Positions 34,243-43,627 of a DNA stretch of 64,000 nucleotides are shown here, piece after piece. The notes under the pieces are model-generated. The model did not search any database and was not told the origin of the DNA. It saw nothing but the letters and a program-made list of their open reading frames with translations. Each line of letters starts with the position of its first letter. Position 1 is the stretch's first letter. Made by a program: the position numbers and the translations under genes. The stretch covers positions 1-64,000 of the forward strand of contig JAPPFP010000017.1 of assembly GCA_028877275.1 (NCBI GenBank), given 5' to 3'. The DNA comes from Acidobacteriota bacterium. GTDB taxonomy: Bacteria > Acidobacteriota > Thermoanaerobaculia > Multivoradales > Multivoraceae.

Positions 34243-36467
34243 CCGTCGAGGCCGAGGGACCGGAACGCCGGTTCGAGTTCGACGACCTCAAGGGCTCGGT
34301 CGCTCAGGCTGCGGTGGACGGGGACCCGGGCGCCGGCTTCGAGGAGACCCTGCGCCGGCTGCTGGACCCCGGGAGCGCCCTGCGCAGCCTGCACTGGGGC
34401 CGCAGCTATCTCTACGAAGCCCGCTGGCGGCCGGCCGGGCGGGAGGCCGGGACGGCCGTGGTCGTCAAGCAGTTCCGCCACGACGACCTGCGAGCGCGGC
34501 TCCGCCGCCGCCGGCGCGGCACCCGGGCTCGTCTGAGCTTCCGTGCCGCCCGCCGGCTCCGTCGCCTCGGCGTCTCGACGCCGGAACCCGTCCTCTACGC
34601 GGAATCGAACACGATCGACGGTCCCGCCTGGTACGTCTGCCATCTGGTGCCGGAGGCGCTGGAGTTGCGCTACGTCCTGCGCGCCCTGAACGCGGGCGCC
34701 GCATCCGAGCAGTTCCCCGGAATCCACGGCCCGACCCTGCTGCGGCGGGTCGGCGCGCTGGCGGCGGAGCTGCACCGCCACGGCGTCTGGTTCAGGGATC
34801 TGACCTCCGGCAACGTCCTCCTGGCGGAGCCGGCGACCGACGCCGAGCTGTTCCTGGTCGACCTGAACCGCGCCCGCTTCCGGCGACGGTTGTCGACCAG
34901 TCAGCGACTGAGGGACCTCAGCCGGATGCCGGTGCTGCGTCCGGAGGACCGGGCCGAGTACCTGGCCGGCTACCGGCCGGGCGGCCTGCCGGCGCTTCAA
35001 CGGCTCTGGTTCGAGGCCTGCCACCACGGCTTCCGTCTCAAGCTGGGATCGAAGCGGGGCGCGCGGCGGGGTCTGCGGCGCCTGGCTGATCTCCTGTTGC
35101 CGCGCCGTCGCGCTCACCCCCACATCCCCGAGGCGGAGCGGGGGGCGAGCGCCACCGAGCGCACGGTCTGGGATCCGCTGACCGATCAGCCCCACCAGCA
35201 GGCCACTCGCGGCCAGCGTCTCGGCGTGCGCCTGCGCGACGTCGGTCACCACGCGCGGCCGCTGCTTCGATCGGCCGTGCCGCTGCTGCTGTCGGTCGCG
35301 GAGGCGCGTCGAGCCCGACGTGTTCTCGACCGTGCCCCGGCGCCGGTTCGCTTCAGCGGCCTCGGCGTAGCGGTCGGCCCCGGCTCCGCGCCGGTCGCCT
35401 CGCTGGCGGGGGCGATCGACGATCTGGGAGTCGACACCGTGCTCCTGCGCTTCCACCTCTGGCAGGGCGTCGACTCCGAGCTGCTGGAACTGGCGCGAAC
35501 CCTTCGCGGCGGCGAGCGGCCGGTCGACCTGGTGTTTCAGTTCTGCCAGGACCGCTCGCTGGTGCGCGACCCCGGCCTGTGGCGGCGGCGGGTCGAGGAA
35601 GCGGCGGCCGCGCTCGCACCCTGCGGGCGGCGGTTCCTCATCGGTCAGGCGCCCAACCGCAGCAAGTGGGGGGTCTGGCGGCCCGGGGACTACTGGAGCC
35701 TGCTGGCGGCAGGCGCCGGGGCGGTGCGGGCTGAGTGTCCCGACGCCTGCCTCCTGGCCCCCGCGGTGATCGACTTCGAGCCTCACGCGACAGCCGCACT
35801 GATCCACTCGGGCTCGGCCGCGGGCCGCTTCGACGTTCTGGCGAGCCAGCTCTACGTCGACCGGCGGGGTGCGCCGGAGAACCGCCAGCTCGGCTTCGAC
35901 CTCGCAGGCAAGCTGGCCGTTCTGCGTTCCCTGGCTCGCCGGGCCCCGGACTGCACGTCGGGCCGGAGCTGGGTCACCGAGTTCAACTGGCCGCTTGCGG
36001 AGGGGCCGCACGCCCCCGCGGGCCGCGACGTCGCGGTGGACGAGGACGCCCAGGCCAGCTACCTGGTCCGCTACGCGCTGGAGGCCCTGGGCAGCGGTCT
36101 GGCGGAGCGTGTCTACTGGTGGCAGTTGGCGGCCGCTGGATACGGCCTGCTCGACCCCCGGGGCGACGGCCTCCGGCAGCGTCCCGCCTATCTCGCGCTG
36201 CGCCAGCTCCAGCGCGAGCTGGCCGGTGCGGAGGTCCTGCGCCTGCGGATGCCGTCAGGTTTGCGCGGCTACCGCGCGCTTCGGGAGGGGCGCGAGATCC
36301 GGATCGTGTGGGCTCCGGGCGGAAGCGGCTGCTCCTACAGGCCGCAGGGGGAGCTGCGCGCGGTGCGCGATCGGGACGGCCGCGAGCTCGAGCGGGTTCC
36401 CGCGGTGCTTGGCGGCGCCCCGGTGTACGTCGAGTGCGAGACCGGCGGCCCGTCCGCCGGAACGTAA
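34239..36467 (+). CDS. Fusion: lipopolysaccharide kinase-like domain plus C-terminal TIM-barrel/glycoside-hydrolase-like domain
   Basis: 743 aa from a TTG start overlapping the RNase gene; HRHGVWFRDLTSGNVLLAEP...FLVDLNRARF (HRD/DxN-like kinase loop), then PVRFSGLGVAVGPGSAPVASLAGAIDDLGVDTVLLRFHLW...SWVTEFNWPLAEGPHAP...RVYWWQLAAAGYGLLDPRGDGLRQRPAYLALRQL. Confidence 0.75.
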   Translation: MTVEAEGPERRFEFDDLKGSVAQAAVDGDPGAGFEETLRRLLDPGSALRSLHWGRSYLYEARWRPAGREAGTAVVVKQFRHDDLRARLRRRRRGTRARLSFRAARRLRRLGVSTPEPVLYAESNTIDGPAWYVCHLVPEALELRYVLRALNAGAASEQFPGIHGPTLLRRVGALAAELHRHGVWFRDLTSGNVLLAEPATDAELFLVDLNRARFRRRLSTSQRLRDLSRMPVLRPEDRAEYLAGYRPGGLPALQRLWFEACHHGFRLKLGSKRGARRGLRRLADLLLPRRRAHPHIPEAERGASATERTVWDPLTDQPHQQATRGQRLGVRLRDVGHHARPLLRSAVPLLLSVAEARRARRVLDRAPAPVRFSGLGVAVGPGSAPVASLAGAIDDLGVDTVLLRFHLWQGVDSELLELARTLRGGERPVDLVFQFCQDRSLVRDPGLWRRRVEEAAAALAPCGRRFLIGQAPNRSKWGVWRPGDYWSLLAAGAGAVRAECPDACLLAPAVIDFEPHATAALIHSGSAAGRFDVLASQLYVDRRGAPENRQLGFDLAGKLAVLRSLARRAPDCTSGRSWVTEFNWPLAEGPHAPAGRDVAVDEDAQASYLVRYALEALGSGLAERVYWWQLAAAGYGLLDPRGDGLRQRPAYLALRQLQRELAGAEVLRLRMPSGLRGYRALREGREIRIVWAPGGSGCSYRPQGELRAVRDRDGRELERVPAVLGGAPVYVECETGGPSAGT

Positions 36468-36468
36468 G

Positions 36469-37281
36469 ATGCTCGCGGCAATGGTCGAACTGGCCCGATC
36501 GCTGGTCCGCTACCGCAGTCTGCTCTGGACCCTGGTCATGCGGGAGCTGCGCGCGCGCTACCGGGGAAGCGTCCTGGGGTTCCTGTGGTCCCTGCTCAAC
36601 CCCCTCCTGCTGCTGGCCGTCTATTCGTTCGTGTTCGGCATGATCCTGAAGCGTTCGGACCTGGTTGCCGTCGAGCCCTACGGCGTGTTCCTCGTGACCG
36701 GTCTGTTCCCCTGGATCTGGGTCTCCACCTCGTTGCTCGAGGGCTGCACCTCCCTCACGGCCAACGGGGGCCTGATCCGGAAGGCGGTGTTCCCGGTCGA
36801 GGTGCTGCCGGCGGTGGCGGTGGTCGCGAACCTGATGCACTTCCTCCTGGCGCTGCCGATCGTCGGCGTCGCCCTGCTCGCCGGCCGGCTGCTGGGCTAT
36901 CCGATCTCCGGCTGGACGGCCGTCCTGCTGCCGGCCGTTCTGGCGATCGAGCTGGTCATGGTCGCCGGCCTCGCTTTCGCGCTGGCGGCTCTCTGCGTTC
37001 ACTTCAAGGACGTGCGGGATCTCCTCGGCAATCTGCTGGTCCTGGCGTTCTTCCTGGCGCCGATCATCTACACCCTGAGCGACCTGCCGCCGCAGTTCGC
37101 GAAAGTGGTGCAACTGAACCCCATGACCTCCTTCACCACCGCGACCCAGGACCTTCTGTTCTTCGGCCGCCTGCCCGAGCTCCATGTGTGGGCGATCATG
37201 GTCTTGATCGCCGCCGTGTCGTGGGTGGCGGGCGCCGGCCTCTTCTCGCGCCTCTCCGACACCCTGGCCGAGGCGGTCTGA
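36469..37281 (+). CDS. ABC-2 type polysaccharide/polyol phosphate export permease (Wzm-like)
   Basis: VMRELRARYRGSVLGFLWSLLNPLLLLAVYSFVF typical of Wzm permeases; followed by the ATPase. Confidence 0.92.
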   Translation: MLAAMVELARSLVRYRSLLWTLVMRELRARYRGSVLGFLWSLLNPLLLLAVYSFVFGMILKRSDLVAVEPYGVFLVTGLFPWIWVSTSLLEGCTSLTANGGLIRKAVFPVEVLPAVAVVANLMHFLLALPIVGVALLAGRLLGYPISGWTAVLLPAVLAIELVMVAGLAFALAALCVHFKDVRDLLGNLLVLAFFLAPIIYTLSDLPPQFAKVVQLNPMTSFTTATQDLLFFGRLPELHVWAIMVLIAAVSWVAGAGLFSRLSDTLAEAV

Positions 37282-37282
37282 G

Positions 37283-38623
37283 TTGAGTCCCCCGGCTGTC
37301 GTGGCGAGCGGCCTGTGCAAGCGCTACCGGCGCGCCGCCGGCGGCTACCGGCTGCGGACGCTGAAGAGCGCGCTGCTCGAAGGCAGCCTGACGGGGGGCC
37401 TGGCCTCGACTGAAGTCGTCGAGGCCCTGACCGACGTCAGTTTCGAGGTCGCCGCCGGCGAGGCGGTGGGGATCATCGGCGGCAACGGGTCGGGCAAGTC
37501 GACGCTGATCAAGCTGGTGGCCGGCCTGCTGCCGCCGACTTCCGGGGAACTCTCGGTGAACGGCCGCGTGGCGGCCCTGATCGAGCTCGGCGCGGGCTTT
37601 CATCCCGAGATCTCCGGCCGGGAGAACGTCTTCATCAACGGGGCCCTGCTCGGACTGAGCCGGCGGCGGATCGAGCAGCGCTACGACGACATCGTGGAGT
37701 TCGCCGGCCTCGGCGACTTCATCGAGGAGCCGATCAAGTACTACTCCTCCGGCATGTACGTGCGGCTCGGCTTCTCGGTCGCCATACACACCGACCCGGA
37801 AGTGCTCCTGGTCGACGAAGTCCTGGCCGTCGGCGACGAGGAGTTCGTTCACCGCTGCCTGGCGCGGATCGAGGAGCACCTGGCCGGCGGCGGCACCCTG
37901 CTCGTGGTCAGCCACACGATGACGCTGATCGACGAGATCTGCGACCGGGCGATGTGGCTGGACGGCGGGCGGATCCGGGGTCTCGGGTCGACGCGACGGG
38001 TCATCGACGCCTACCTCGAGTCGGTGGCGGCGCGCGAAGGCGAGGCGCACGACCGCCGCCGGCAGTCGGATCAGGGCGGACAGGACCCGACGATCGCCGC
38101 GGACGCTGCCGAAGAGGTCGAGCGCTGGGGCTCGGGCCAGGCCGAGATCGTGGCGACGCGCCTGCTGGCCGGCGAGGAGCGGCAGGAGCGCTACCACGTT
38201 CACTGCGGGGAAGCGGTGGCCTTCGAGCTCGACGTCGAGCCGAAGGAGGAACTGTCCGACTTCGTGTTCGGCGTCGGCGTCAAGACGCCCCGGGGCGTCG
38301 ACTGCTGGGGCACGAACACCGATCTGGCCGGTTTCGAGGCGCGCTCTCTCGCCGGGCCAGTGCGGATCCGGCTCGTCTGTCCGGAGCTGCGGCTGGCGCC
38401 GGGCGAGTACACCGTGGATGTCGCGGTTCACGCCCGTGACGGCAGGGCGTACGATTACCGTCGCCGGGCGCTCCGGTTCACGGTGGCGGAAAGCACACAG
38501 CAGAGGAGCATCGGTCTCTACCTGCCCGACCACGAGTGGCAGGTGGAGACGCTGGGCGCTCGAACCGACATCGACTGGCTCTCGCCCGGCCAACAGGTCG
38601 GCGACCAACGGAGAATCGAATGA
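37283..38623 (+). CDS. ABC transporter ATP-binding protein with Wzt-type C-terminal domain
   Basis: GIIGGNGSGKSTLIKLVAGLLPPTSG, YYSSGMYVRLGFSVAIHTDPEVLLVDEVLAVGDEEF; C-terminal beta-rich extension. Confidence 0.93.
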   Translation: MSPPAVVASGLCKRYRRAAGGYRLRTLKSALLEGSLTGGLASTEVVEALTDVSFEVAAGEAVGIIGGNGSGKSTLIKLVAGLLPPTSGELSVNGRVAALIELGAGFHPEISGRENVFINGALLGLSRRRIEQRYDDIVEFAGLGDFIEEPIKYYSSGMYVRLGFSVAIHTDPEVLLVDEVLAVGDEEFVHRCLARIEEHLAGGGTLLVVSHTMTLIDEICDRAMWLDGGRIRGLGSTRRVIDAYLESVAAREGEAHDRRRQSDQGGQDPTIAADAAEEVERWGSGQAEIVATRLLAGEERQERYHVHCGEAVAFELDVEPKEELSDFVFGVGVKTPRGVDCWGTNTDLAGFEARSLAGPVRIRLVCPELRLAPGEYTVDVAVHARDGRAYDYRRRALRFTVAESTQQRSIGLYLPDHEWQVETLGARTDIDWLSPGQQVGDQRRIE

Positions 38624-38934
38624 GCGACCAACCCAAGGAAGTACCGGGCGACCAGGATGCGTCCTCGTCGATCAACGTCAAGATCGGCGACGCCGAACTC
38701 AAGGGGGCCTACTCGAACCTGCTGCGCATCACCCACACCCGCGAGGAGTTCATCCTCGACTTCATCAACGTGGTTCCGCCTCAGGGCATCGTCAGCGCCC
38801 GCATCGTGACCAGCCCCGGGCATCTCAAGCGGATCATCCGGGCCCTGGGCACGAATCTGCGCCGCTATGAAGAGGTCCACGGAGTGATCGAAGAGGCGCC
38901 CGACCCGACAGACCAGCCCGCTCGCGTCAACTGA
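38620..38934 (+). CDS. DUF3467-type small protein
   Basis: 105 aa; GAYSNLLRITHTREEFILDFINVVPPQGIVSARIVTSPGHLKRIIRALGTNLRRYEE. Confidence 0.8.
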   Translation: MSDQPKEVPGDQDASSSINVKIGDAELKGAYSNLLRITHTREEFILDFINVVPPQGIVSARIVTSPGHLKRIIRALGTNLRRYEEVHGVIEEAPDPTDQPARVN

Positions 38935-40708
38935 CGCGCTGGCTCTTGAGGTACATCGAGGCGATCACGTCGCGGTAGCGCTCGTTGACGATCTTCCTGC
39001 GCACCTTCAGCGTAGGCGTGATCTCGCCCTCCTCGAGCGTCAGTTCGCGCTCGAGCAGCCGGAAGCGACGCACGCGCTCGTGGGCCGGCAACCGCTCGTT
39101 CGCGCGGTCGAGCGCGCCCTGGACGAGGTCCTGTAGGCGCGGGTCCTGCCGGAGTTCCGAAGGCTCCATGCCGGTGAACGGCTCCGGCGGCTCCGCGTAG
39201 TTGGGCACGATCAGGGCGTTGAGGTACGGGTAGCCGTCGCCGACCACGACCACCTGGGCGATCGCGGGGTGGGTGATCAGCATCTGTTCGATCGGCTGGG
39301 GCGCGACGTTCTTGCCGCCGCTCGTCACCAGGAGGTCCTTCTTGCGGTCCGTGATGTAGAGGTAGCCGTCGTCGTCGAGGCGGCCGATGTCGCCCGTGTG
39401 GAACCAGCCGTCCGGGTCGATCGCCTCGGCGGTGTCCTCGGGTTTCTTCCAGTAGCCCTGCATCAGGCCCTCGGTGCGGGCCAGGATCTCGCCGTCCTCC
39501 GCGATGCGAAGCTCGACCCCGGGGGCGGCCGTGCCGACCGAGCCGCGGCGGGAGGCGCCCGGGTACTCCACGGCCAGAACCGGCGCGGTCTCGGTCAGTC
39601 CATAACCCTGGTAGAGGCGAATGCCGATCGCGTCGAAGAACTCGGCGACTTCGTTGGCGATCGCGGCGCCGCCGGAGATGGCGAAGCGCAGGCGGCCGCC
39701 GAACCGCTGCTTGATCTTGCGGAACACCAGGCGGTCGGCGATCAGACCCTGGAGCGCCGCGCCGCCGCGCTCCGCCCGTCGCTTGCCGACCTTCAGGACC
39801 CAACCGATCATCCGGCGGCGGGCCGGCGGCTGGCTCGCGAACAGGTTCTGGATGCGCAGGTAGGCGCTCTCGTAGAGCCTGGGCACTGAACACAGGACGG
39901 TAGGCCGCACGTCGGGCATCAGGCCGGCGACGCGCTCGATCGCGGGGGAGTAGTGGATCGACACCCCACGGTAGAAGAAGAGGTAGTCGACGGTGCGCTC
40001 GAAGACGTGGGAGAGCGGCAGGAAGGAGAGCGCCTGATCATCCTCTCCCAGAGGGTAGAGCTCCTGGCAGGCGAGGATGTTCGAGACGAAGTTCCGGTGC
40101 GAGAGGATGACGCCCTTGGGATCGCCGGTGGTGCCGGAGGTGTAGATGATGCTTGCCGTGTCGTCCGGGCCGACGCGCCCGCTGAACGTCGCGAGGTCGG
40201 CGTCCGTGGCCGGCGGGGCGTCGGCGATCAGGGCGTCGAGATGGGTGCCGCCCTCGATGGCGGCGTCTTCGTCCAGCGCCACCATCCGCAGACCCCGCTG
40301 CTCGTTGCCGTTTCCGTCGTCCTCGCCGGCGCCGTGCGGAACGATGCCGGAGAGCAGGTCCCGTTTCGCCTTGTCGTCGTAGAAGATCCAGCCGGCGCCG
40401 CTGTCGAGCAGGATGTAGGCGACCTGGGGCGCGTTGAGCGTCGGATAGATCGGCACGGACACGGCGCCCAGCAGGTGGCAGGCGAAGTCGACGACGTGCC
40501 ACTCCGGCCGGTTGGTCGCGAACAGCGCCACCCGGTCGCCCCTGGCCACTCCTCGCGACTCGAGCGCCTTCGCGGTCCGGCAGACGGCGTCGACGAACTC
40601 CCGGGCGGATAGCGACTCCGTCCGGCGATGGCGCCGGATGGACAGCAGGCCCTCGCGATCGCCGTAGCGTTCGGCGACGACCCGGAGCAGATCAAAGAGA
40701 GTTTCCAA
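38927..40708 (-). CDS. AMP-dependent (long-chain acyl-CoA) synthetase
   Basis: 593 aa; ASIIYTSGTTGDPKGVILSHRNF, GYGLTETAPVL, DGWFHTGDIGRLDDDGYLYITDRKKDLLVTSGGKNVAP. Confidence 0.95.
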   Translation of the reverse strand: METLFDLLRVVAERYGDREGLLSIRRHRRTESLSAREFVDAVCRTAKALESRGVARGDRVALFATNRPEWHVVDFACHLLGAVSVPIYPTLNAPQVAYILLDSGAGWIFYDDKAKRDLLSGIVPHGAGEDDGNGNEQRGLRMVALDEDAAIEGGTHLDALIADAPPATDADLATFSGRVGPDDTASIIYTSGTTGDPKGVILSHRNFVSNILACQELYPLGEDDQALSFLPLSHVFERTVDYLFFYRGVSIHYSPAIERVAGLMPDVRPTVLCSVPRLYESAYLRIQNLFASQPPARRRMIGWVLKVGKRRAERGGAALQGLIADRLVFRKIKQRFGGRLRFAISGGAAIANEVAEFFDAIGIRLYQGYGLTETAPVLAVEYPGASRRGSVGTAAPGVELRIAEDGEILARTEGLMQGYWKKPEDTAEAIDPDGWFHTGDIGRLDDDGYLYITDRKKDLLVTSGGKNVAPQPIEQMLITHPAIAQVVVVGDGYPYLNALIVPNYAEPPEPFTGMEPSELRQDPRLQDLVQGALDRANERLPAHERVRRFRLLERELTLEEGEITPTLKVRRKIVNERYRDVIASMYLKSQRVS

Positions 40709-40718
40709 GGACTGAACG

Positions 40719-41396
40719 CTATCGCGGAGGCCGCGGACCGAACAACGCGGAACCGATCCGCACGTGGGTGGCGCCCTCGAGGACCGCGGTTTCGAAGTCG
40801 GCGCTCATGCCCATCGACAGCCATCCTTCCCGATCGCCGAACAGGCCACCCCGGGCTAGCCGGTCGCGCAGCCGTCTCAGCGCGGCGAAGTCGGAGCGGG
40901 ACTCCCGCGCGTCGGAGCGCTGGGGCGGAATCGCCATCAGGCCGCGGACCCGCAGATGGTCGAGTTCGCCCATGCGCAGCATCGCTTCCGTGTCCTCGGG
41001 CAGGAACCCGTGCTTGCTGGGTTCGCGGCCGATGTTCACTTCGAGCAGACAGCCGCGGACGCCGATCCCCCGGCTGCCGAGCACGCGGTTCAGCCGCTCC
41101 GCGATCTTCGGCCGGTCGACCGCTTCGAACACGTCGAAGGCGTCGCAGGCGCGGGCCGCCTTGTTCGTCTGCAGCGGCCCGATCAGATGCCAGGCGACCC
41201 CGTCGCCGCAGCCGGCTTCGAGCAGCGCCGCGCGGTGCGCCTCGCCCTCCTGGACCTGGTTCTCGCCGAGGATCCGGAGGCCGGCGTCGAGCGCCCCGGC
41301 GATGCGCTCGAGGGGCTGGCGCTTGCAGGCGCCGACCAGGGCGACGTCCTCCGGCTGCCTGCCCGCCTGCCGGCAGGCCTCCGCCAGCCGCTCCAC
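40719..41396 (-). CDS. YggS/PROSC-family PLP-binding protein (true start may lie upstream)
   Basis: VALVGACKRQP, LGENQVQEGEAH, WHLIGPLQTNKAA, LSMGMSADFETAVLEGATHVRIGSALFGPR. Confidence 0.93.
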   Translation of the reverse strand: MERLAEACRQAGRQPEDVALVGACKRQPLERIAGALDAGLRILGENQVQEGEAHRAALLEAGCGDGVAWHLIGPLQTNKAARACDAFDVFEAVDRPKIAERLNRVLGSRGIGVRGCLLEVNIGREPSKHGFLPEDTEAMLRMGELDHLRVRGLMAIPPQRSDARESRSDFAALRRLRDRLARGGLFGDREGWLSMGMSADFETAVLEGATHVRIGSALFGPRPPR

Positions 41397-41440
41397 TATC
41401 TCCGCGTAGCGTTCGGCGGCGGTCTTCCCCGGCGCTTCGT

Positions 41441-42181
41441 TCAGCCGGTCTCTCCGTCGTCCAGGTACAGGATTCGCTGGCAGGAGTCGCAGGGCACGAG
41501 CGCCCCCTGGGTCTGAATCTGCACCACGACCTGCGGCCTGATCCGGTAGTTGCAGAACGAGCAGTGCCGGATCGGAACGCCGGTACCCTCAACGACTCCG
41601 ATGGCGGCCAGGGGCGCGCCATCGTGGCGGTCGAACAGGCGCTCGTACTGGAGAAGGGCGGCGGGCGGGAGGCGTTCACGGAACACCTCGATCCGCCCCT
41701 CGAGCGCTTCGACCCGCTTGCGCATCTCGGGCTTCTGCTCTTCCCACACGGCGAGCTGCTCCTGGTACTGCTGGTTCAGGGTCTCGAACGCGCCGCGGAT
41801 CTCGTCGAGCTGCGTCGACGCCTCATCCTGGCGTTCGATGGCCTGCAGCGCCTCGTCGTCCGCTTCCCGCATCCTGGCGCGCACGGTGTCGATCTCGCTC
41901 AGAAGGGCGCCGTACTCACGCTGCGTCGTCACGCGGGCTATCTGTTCCTGGTAGCGCTCGATGCTCTCCTTGCCCGTCGCCGCTTCCGTTTCCGCGGCGC
42001 GGCGCTCCAGTTCGGCCTGCTGCCACTCCTGCTCGAGCCGCTCGATCTCGCTCCGCTGGAGTTCGTACTGGTCGTGGAGTTCCTGCATCGATTCGGGAAC
42101 CCCGTCCAGCAGCGCGCGGCTGTGGGCGAGTTCCACGCTCGCCTGCTGCAGATCTACGATCGTGTCGAGGACTCGTTCCAT
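41441..42181 (-). CDS. C4 zinc-ribbon coiled-coil protein
   Basis: 246 aa; long coiled coil followed by HCSFCNYRIRPQVVVQIQTQGALVPCDSCQRILYL. Confidence 0.85.
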   Translation of the reverse strand: MERVLDTIVDLQQASVELAHSRALLDGVPESMQELHDQYELQRSEIERLEQEWQQAELERRAAETEAATGKESIERYQEQIARVTTQREYGALLSEIDTVRARMREADDEALQAIERQDEASTQLDEIRGAFETLNQQYQEQLAVWEEQKPEMRKRVEALEGRIEVFRERLPPAALLQYERLFDRHDGAPLAAIGVVEGTGVPIRHCSFCNYRIRPQVVVQIQTQGALVPCDSCQRILYLDDGETG

Positions 42182-42239
42182 GCGCCGATTGTCAGAGGTT
42201 CCAGTGAGTTAGCGATCGCAGGCTCCGCAGTTCGCGGTG

Positions 42240-42312
42240 TGGGTCCACCTGGATTCGAACCAGGGACCTGCCGGTTATGAGCCGGATGCTCTAACCGCTG
42301 AGCTATGGACCC
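42240..42312 (-). tRNA. tRNA with CAU anticodon (Met or Ile2), no encoded CCA
   Basis: GGGTCCATAGCTCAGCGGTTAGAGCATCCGGCTCATAACCGGCAGGTCCCTGGTTCGAATCCAGGTGGACCCA folds as a canonical cloverleaf. Confidence 0.95.
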
Positions 42313-42434
42313 TCAGGGCCCCCGAGCGCAGTGCCGCAGTATAGCCCTAGACGCGGGCTTCATTCGCACCCTGTCACGGTCCGCCTTGGGGTATAGTCCG
42401 GAGCACGCAACAAGCGGTCCAAGGAGGCGCCAGA

Positions 42435-43226
42435 ATGTCGAGATCCACTCCAATCGGGCGGCCGGGCCGGGCGGGCTTCGCCGCCGGCGCTTCGGTCATC
42501 TTTCTGTTCGCCGCTCTGGTCGCATGCGGTCCCTCGGAGGAGGAACGGGTGGCCACCGCGCGCGCCGATGCGTGGGCCGAGCTGCAGGAGGATCAGGCGG
42601 CCCTGAACGCCAAGCGCGACGAACTGGCGGAGCTCCGCGCGCGGGTGGCCGCGCCGGGCGAGGAAGACGACGTCGAAGCCCTCACCGCGGAGGCGGAAGC
42701 CCTCGACAACGAGGTAGGCAACGACGGCGAGGCCTTTTCGACCAAGCTGGTCAACTACATCAACGAGGCGGAGTGGGAACTCGGCGGCGAGATGACCGAG
42801 GAGCAGCGCAACGCCTTCGCGATGAAGAGCGGCGAGGACATGTACCTGGCCGAGGAGTACGTGGTCAAGGGCGGCGACTACCGGCGCGCGGTGGAGATCC
42901 TGGAGCGGTCCCTCGGCGTCGACCCCGACAACGCCGATCTCCAGGCGAGGCTGGCCGACTACCAGGACGCGCGCTACATCACCGCCGAGCGGTTGGCGCA
43001 GATCGAGCGGGGCATGACCGAGGCCGAGGTCGAAGCGCTCCTCGGCAAGGTCTTCCATCGCAACGTTCGAGAGTTCGACGCGGAGAACGTATTCGCCTGG
43101 TTCTACCCGAAGAACCCCGAGGAGCACGGCGACGGCGCCGCGGCCGGCGTGTTCTTCCGCGAGGGCGACAGGAAGGTCTACCGCACCGACGCCAACGCGG
43201 TCGAGGGCCGGGACGAAGAAGAGTAG
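42435..43226 (+). CDS. Putative lipoprotein with a TPR-like segment
   Basis: 263 aa; signal peptide with lipobox-like ALVACG; GDYRRAVEILERSLGVDPDNADLQARLADYQ. Confidence 0.7.
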   Translation: MSRSTPIGRPGRAGFAAGASVIFLFAALVACGPSEEERVATARADAWAELQEDQAALNAKRDELAELRARVAAPGEEDDVEALTAEAEALDNEVGNDGEAFSTKLVNYINEAEWELGGEMTEEQRNAFAMKSGEDMYLAEEYVVKGGDYRRAVEILERSLGVDPDNADLQARLADYQDARYITAERLAQIERGMTEAEVEALLGKVFHRNVREFDAENVFAWFYPKNPEEHGDGAAAGVFFREGDRKVYRTDANAVEGRDEEE

Positions 43227-43359
43227 GCGGCCCGCCGCCCTTGACGGGGAGGGCGGGCTCGTGCAGAATGCACAACGCTCGTGGGGCTGACGTGCGTCGG
43301 CGCTTGCGGGCTATCCGGGGCGTGAGCCCGCAGGTCAACCACGGGAACGAGATCACTTC

Positions 43360-43569
43360 ATGCCGGTTGTGCAGGTACGCGAGGACGAGAGCTTCGAGAA
43401 CGCGCTTCGCCGCTTCAAGCGGAAGTGCGAGAAGGAAGGCATTCTGACGGAGCTCAAGAAACGCCAGCACTTCGAGAAGCCGTCGGTCAAGCGGAAGCGC
43501 AAGGTCATGCAGGCGCGCAAGAAGATGCTGCGGCGCCTGGCTGAAGAGCGCCGCGCCGGTCTCGCCTAG
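43360..43569 (+). CDS. rpsU: 30S ribosomal protein S21
   Basis: 69 aa; [48 protein letters not shown]. Confidence 0.97.
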   Translation: MPVVQVREDESFENALRRFKRKCEKEGILTELKKRQHFEKPSVKRKRKVMQARKKMLRRLAEERRAGLA

Positions 43570-43627
43570 GGAGTCCGCGCAGCGCAGTCGCTGCGCCGAG
43601 CTTGGCGATTCCCTGCCGAGCTGACAA

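Noticed and set aside
33234-36467. 1077-aa ORF as one giant protein
   Set aside because: The first ~335 codons are an out-of-frame reading of the RNase E/G gene; the real gene starts near 34239
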